A DNA stretch of 39,099 bases from an uncultured bacterium (lineage in GTDB: Bacteria; Pseudomonadota; Gammaproteobacteria; Burkholderiales; Burkholderiaceae_E): the NCBI GenBank assembly GCA_903907905.1, contig CAIVPX010000090.1, forward strand, positions 1 through 39,099. Reading direction: 5' to 3'. The notes below the pieces were generated by a model. It did not search any database. It saw nothing but the letters and a program-made list of their open reading frames with translations, and had not been told where the DNA came from. Position 1 is the first letter of the stretch. The number at the start of each line of letters is the position of its first letter. The translations under genes and the position numbers were made by a program. Shown here in pieces: positions 35,779-39,099 of the stretch.

Positions 35779-36144
35779 TCAGTTGGCGAGTTTCAGCCGC
35801 TTGACATCGACCTCGGTCGGGCGCAAGAACTCGACATCGACCTTGCCGGTGAGTTCGACGACCGTATTCTCGTTGATCGGCTGGGGCGGCCACTCGTTGT
35901 CGTCGATGTCCACGATGATCTCGGCGCTGCCGTCGGAGAAGATGTACTTGTCGCCGCCAAGACGCCGCAGGATCTTTCCTCGCAGCACGACCCGCTGATT
36001 ATCCAGCGGATTTTTCAGAATTTCGGCCACCGATACCGCCGATGAGCGCGAGCCGGGCCCGGTGAACTGGGCACTGGCCTCGGGATGGATCAGCGCGGCG
36101 GCGAGCGCCAGCGTCAGTACGGCGATAGAGCGATAAAACCTCAT
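35779..36144 (-). CDS. BOF-family (YgiW/YdeI-like) periplasmic stress protein
   Basis: This 121-residue protein has a signal peptide (MRFYRSIAVLTLALAAALI, cleaved near ASAQ) and a bacterial OB-fold: VSVAEILKNPLDNQRVVLRGKI, then YIFSDGSAEIIVDIDDNEW and an ELTGKVD strand. YgiW/YdeI members help Enterobacteria tolerate peroxide, cadmium and antimicrobial peptides. The ATG at 36144 has AAGGAG seven bases upstream; a frame open to 36210 lacks such a site. It is the first gene of the minus-strand group with DUF1653 and ABC genes. It diverges from the spermidine-synthase-like gene. Confidence 0.9.
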   Translation of the reverse strand: MRFYRSIAVLTLALAAALIHPEASAQFTGPGSRSSAVSVAEILKNPLDNQRVVLRGKILRRLGGDKYIFSDGSAEIIVDIDDNEWPPQPINENTVVELTGKVDVEFLRPTEVDVKRLKLAN

Positions 36145-36224
36145 TCGGCATCTCCTTGGAGCGGATGACTTGATCCGCCAAAGGGTCGCCGACGCCAGAG
36201 GCGAAGTCAAGTCAGGCGCGCGCC

Positions 36225-36253
36225 TTGACAGCCCCGCGGGGGCTCCCTAGGAT
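36225..36253 (+). promoter_or_regulatory. Strong sigma-70 promoter with palindrome in the spacer
   Basis: TTGACA (36225-36230, perfect -35), a 17-base spacer and TAGGAT (36248-36253) lie 30 bases before the TTG start of the spermidine-synthase-like gene. The spacer holds AGCCCC-GCG-GGGGCT (36230-36244), a perfect 6-base-arm palindrome, suggesting an operator. AAGGG at 36272-36276 is the ribosome-binding site. Confidence 0.6.
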
Positions 36254-36282
36254 CCGCCGGCGAAACCAACCAAGGGCACGCA

Positions 36283-38460
36283 TTGAGCGCCTCCAAGCTC
36301 CCCGGACTTCTCTTTGGCACCACGATCTTCGTCAGCGCCTTCCTGCTGTTCCAGGTTCAGCCAATGGTCGGAAAATTCATCCTGCCCTGGTTTGGCGGCA
36401 GCCCAGCCGTCTGGACGACGGCCATGCTGTTTTTTCAGTGCGTGCTGTTCGGTGGCTACGTGTACGCGCACCTGCTGGGCCGACTGCGCTCGGTGCGCGC
36501 CCAGACCTTGATCCACGGCGCGCTGTTGATCGCCTCGGCGAGCCTCGCCGTCTTCGTCTTGCCAGACGCCTCGCTCAAGCCCAACGGTAACGAGGAGCCT
36601 GTCGCCCGCATCCTGCTGATCCTGGGCCTGAGCGTGGGCCTGCCCTATTTCTGTCTCGCGACGACCGGACCGCTACTGCAGCACTGGTACACACGCACTC
36701 CGCTCGGCGGCTCGGTATTCCGGCTCTATGCGCTGTCCAATGTCGGTTCTTTCGTCGCGTTGCTGTCGTTTCCCTACGTGTTCGAGCCCCTGTTCGAGTT
36801 GCCCGACATCGGCCGGATGTGGACGGCAGGCTTTTGGCTGTTCGCGCTGCTATGCGCGGGGCTGGCGCTGGGCATGGGGCGCAACGAAGGGCTGCTGGTC
36901 GCGCGCGCCGAACCCTCGACCGAAGCCTCCGCCTCGCGAGCAGGCCCGGGTTGGCGCCAGCGCGCGGGCTGGATCGCCTTGCCCGCCCTGGCATCGCTCG
37001 CCTTCATTGCCACCACCGATCATGTCAGCCAAGACATCGCCCCAGAGCCGCGGCTGTGGATCGCGACCCTGGGGCTGTACCTGCTCACCTTCATCCTGAG
37101 TTTTGACCACCCGCGCTGGTATCGACCCGGCGCCACCGCAGTGGCCTGCGTGCTGTCCATCCTGCTACTGACTGGTAAAAGCGATCTGCCCGCCTGGCTT
37201 GGGTTCGACTGGGACTACGGGGTCAGCGAACTGCGCTGGATGCATTACGCGATGATGTTTCTCGTCTGCTTCATGTGCCACGGCGAGCTCTACCGCCGGC
37301 GCCCCCAAGATCCGAAGCACCTCACCGAGTTTTATCTTTGGATGTCATTCGGCGGCGCCTGCGGCGGATTGTTTGTGGCGCTCATCGCCACGCACGCATT
37401 CAACGACTACTACGAGTGGCCGCTTGGCCTGATCGGCGCGCTGGTCCTGGCAGCCTCGGTGATCGCGCGCGAGCACCCGGGCTGGCTCAAGGCCCCGTCT
37501 GCGCGGGCAACGCTGCTGGCGCTACCGCTCTGTGTGCTGGTCCTCGTCTGGGAGGACCCCCTGCACTGGCGAGGAAGATCGACCCCTGAGCGGGTCGAAA
37601 TCCGGCTCGATCAGTCACGAAACTTTTACGGCACCGTCTCGGTGGGCGAGCGGCGCTATCCCGCCGAACCTGAACGCAATCACCGGGTGTTCTTCAGCGG
37701 GCAGGTCACTCACGGCATCCAGTACCTTGCCGACGACAAACGCCGACTGCCCGTCACCTACTACGGGTTCGAAAGCGGCATCGGCGAGACGCTCACCTAT
37801 CTGAAAAGCCGACACACCAGCCTGCGGGTCGCGCTGGTGGGCCTGGGTGCCGGCACACTCGCCACCTATGCTCGCGAGCCTGACCATTACGACTTTTTCG
37901 AGATCAACCCCGAGGCCGTTCGAGTCGCCAACCAATGGTTTGACAACGTGTCGAGCTGTGTTGCGCATGACAAGCGGATGATCGTGGGCGATGCCCGACT
38001 GCGCATCGAGCAGTTGCCCGAGCAGATCCGCTACGACGTAATCGTGCTCGATGCCTTCAGCGGCGGCTCGGTGCCCATCCATCTGCTGACCCGCGAGGCC
38101 TTCCAGATTTATGAGCGTCACCTCAAGCCCGACGGATTCATTGCCATCAATATCACCAATGCCTATCTCAACCTGTACCCGGTTGTCAGAAAGCAGGCCG
38201 AGGCGCTGGGCATGGGCTTTCGAAACAAGTATCAGGCGGCCGATGCCAGCCGGCACATCCGCCACAATCAGCACTTCATCATGACGCGCGATACCGCGTA
38301 CCTGAGCGCGCACCCCTCCGTGAACCGGCGCTATGTCGACGCACAGGGACGCGAGGTCGCCGTCGAAAGTCTCGACCTGCCCGGGGTGCCGCTCTGGACG
38401 GATCACTTCAGCAGTCTCAATCCGATCTCGCAAGCGCCGGCACGTCCCAAAGGGTTCTGA
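36283..38460 (+). CDS. Membrane protein fused to spermidine-synthase-like domain
   Basis: This 725-residue protein starts with about ten to twelve hydrophobic segments (residues ~8-480, transporter-like) and ends in a Rossmann-type spermidine-synthase domain (~490-715). SAM-type motif VGLGAGTLA is at 518-526, the acidic FEINPEA loop at ~539, and DAFSGGSVPIHLLT at 590-603. Such fusions are common in proteobacteria as 'fused MFS/spermidine synthase' with unproven activity; some may make polyamines at the membrane. TTG start with AAGGG six bases upstream. The strong promoter before it implies a stand-alone transcript. The amidase gene follows after 34 bases and may be co-transcribed. Confidence 0.87.
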   Translation: MSASKLPGLLFGTTIFVSAFLLFQVQPMVGKFILPWFGGSPAVWTTAMLFFQCVLFGGYVYAHLLGRLRSVRAQTLIHGALLIASASLAVFVLPDASLKPNGNEEPVARILLILGLSVGLPYFCLATTGPLLQHWYTRTPLGGSVFRLYALSNVGSFVALLSFPYVFEPLFELPDIGRMWTAGFWLFALLCAGLALGMGRNEGLLVARAEPSTEASASRAGPGWRQRAGWIALPALASLAFIATTDHVSQDIAPEPRLWIATLGLYLLTFILSFDHPRWYRPGATAVACVLSILLLTGKSDLPAWLGFDWDYGVSELRWMHYAMMFLVCFMCHGELYRRRPQDPKHLTEFYLWMSFGGACGGLFVALIATHAFNDYYEWPLGLIGALVLAASVIAREHPGWLKAPSARATLLALPLCVLVLVWEDPLHWRGRSTPERVEIRLDQSRNFYGTVSVGERRYPAEPERNHRVFFSGQVTHGIQYLADDKRRLPVTYYGFESGIGETLTYLKSRHTSLRVALVGLGAGTLATYAREPDHYDFFEINPEAVRVANQWFDNVSSCVAHDKRMIVGDARLRIEQLPEQIRYDVIVLDAFSGGSVPIHLLTREAFQIYERHLKPDGFIAINITNAYLNLYPVVRKQAEALGMGFRNKYQAADASRHIRHNQHFIMTRDTAYLSAHPSVNRRYVDAQGREVAVESLDLPGVPLWTDHFSSLNPISQAPARPKGF

Positions 38461-38494
38461 GCTCGGCCCCACCCGTGTCCCAGGAGCGCCACCG

Positions 38495-39099
38495 ATGAAG
38501 CTCAACGCCACCACGACCGATGCGAACGACATCGCCTGGCTGGGCATTGCCGAAGGCGCGGCGCTGATCGAGCGTGGCGAACTGTCGCCGCTCGATTGGA
38601 CGCAGGCCCTGCTCGATCGGATCGAAAGCCAGGGCGCCCCGCTGAACGCGTTCCTCCACGTCGGGCACGAACTCGCCATCGAGCAGGCCAGACGGGCGGG
38701 TGAGGCGATTGCATCGGGTCACAGGCTCGGTCCGCTGCACGGCGTCCCCTGCGCCTTGAAAGACATTTTCGATACGGCCGACATGCCCACGACGGGGCAG
38801 TCCCGACTGCTCCAGGGGCGGGTTCCCGCTCGGGATGCCTCCGTCGTCTCAGCCCTGCGTCGGGCGGGCATGGTGCTGATCGGCAAAACGGCCACCCACG
38901 AATTTGCGCATGGCGGGCCCTCGCTCGATCTGCCCTGGCCGCCCGCGCGCAACCCCTGGAATCCGGATCACTTCACCGGCAGCTCCAGCAGCGGCTCGGG
39001 CGCCGCGCTGGCCGCCGGTCTGTGCCCGGCCGCGCTCGGCACCGACACGGGTGGCTCCATCCGTATTCCTGCTGCGATGTGCGGCGTCACCGGCCTCAA
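38495..39099 (+). CDS. Amidase-signature enzyme (N-terminal part, cut by window edge)
   Basis: The first 201 residues of an amidase-signature hydrolase (GatA/AtzF/FAAH-type), read from an ATG with AGGAG nine bases upstream; the gene runs off the right edge. The catalytic lysine is Lys89 in ALKDIFDT. The Ser run GSSSSGSG (162-169) supplies the cis-Ser (probably Ser165), and Ser188 in GTDTGGSIRIP is the nucleophile. A role as glutamyl-tRNA amidotransferase is unlikely because no gatC/gatB is near. It may hydrolyse an amide such as an N-acyl compound, which would fit the D-amino-acid theme elsewhere in the window, but that is inference. Confidence 0.9.
   Translation, partial: MKLNATTTDANDIAWLGIAEGAALIERGELSPLDWTQALLDRIESQGAPLNAFLHVGHELAIEQARRAGEAIASGHRLGPLHGVPCALKDIFDTADMPTTGQSRLLQGRVPARDASVVSALRRAGMVLIGKTATHEFAHGGPSLDLPWPPARNPWNPDHFTGSSSSGSGAALAAGLCPAALGTDTGGSIRIPAAMCGVTGL

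Noticed and set aside
1-39099. tRNA, rRNA, CRISPR arrays, insertion sequences and prophage genes
   Set aside because: No repeat-spacer pattern, no transposase or integrase-like protein and no tRNA-like cloverleaf was noticed on either strand; a tRNA scan was not possible here.

Overview
The window comes from a high-GC Gram-negative genome, most likely a betaproteobacterium of the order Burkholderiales. The argument is protein content. There are five separate Bug-type (TctC-like) periplasmic solute receptors in 39 kb, a multiplication typical of Alcaligenaceae and Comamonadaceae. There are also an MdtABC-type RND pump, cytochrome b561, CoA-ligase/thiolase catabolic genes, and frequent TTG/GTG starts in a GC-rich coding style. 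No tRNA, rRNA, CRISPR array, insertion sequence or phage gene was seen. It reads as ordinary chromosome rich in catabolic and transport genes.

Layout. (1) 1-4122: the N-terminal part of a large DUF4347/delta-60-repeat surface protein (cut by the window edge), an HCCA-isomerase-like DsbA-fold enzyme with a Bug receptor, then a small two-helix membrane protein and a secreted Tyr/Pro-rich protein. (2) 4123-7698, minus strand: a three-gene operon of Bug receptor, D-threonine-aldolase-like PLP enzyme and N-acyl-D-amino-acid deacylase, which looks like a D-amino-acid scavenging cassette. (3) 8007-10878, plus strand: a membrane-anchored unknown protein, an unusual potassium channel with two voltage-sensor domains but one pore, and cytochrome b561. 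(4) 10992-19972: a complete four-gene RND efflux operon (adaptor, MdtB-like, MdtC-like, outer-membrane lipoprotein channel). (5) 20061-30460: a carboxylic-acid catabolism region with a TauD-like dioxygenase, a Bug receptor, two paralogous acyl-CoA ligases, a thiolase-like/DUF35 pair, a nitronate-monooxygenase-like flavoprotein and an ADP-forming acyl-CoA synthetase. (6) 30464-33655: two Bug receptors around a MetX-like alpha/beta hydrolase. (7) 33673-36144, minus strand: a BOF-family protein, a DUF1653 protein, and an ABC permease plus THI5-like binding protein without an ATPase. (8) 36283-39099: a fused membrane/spermidine-synthase-like protein with a good sigma-70 promoter, and the start of an amidase-signature enzyme.

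How the genes work together. Most of the window pairs a periplasmic receptor with one or two cytoplasmic enzymes that could process what the receptor binds: N-acyl-D-amino acids in region 2, unidentified organic acids activated as CoA thioesters in region 5, and an unknown ester or acyl acceptor in region 6. No TctA/TctB membrane components are present, so the receptors must rely on transporters encoded elsewhere. Substrates cannot be read from sequence.

The most unusual item is the tandem-voltage-sensor single-pore channel at 8576-10285. Secondary points of interest are the Cys-less thiolase/DUF35 pair flanked by twin CoA ligases, the ATPase-less ABC locus, a ten-G tract inside the ADP-forming synthetase, and three intergenic AGCCCC-type palindromes lying in predicted promoter spacers.
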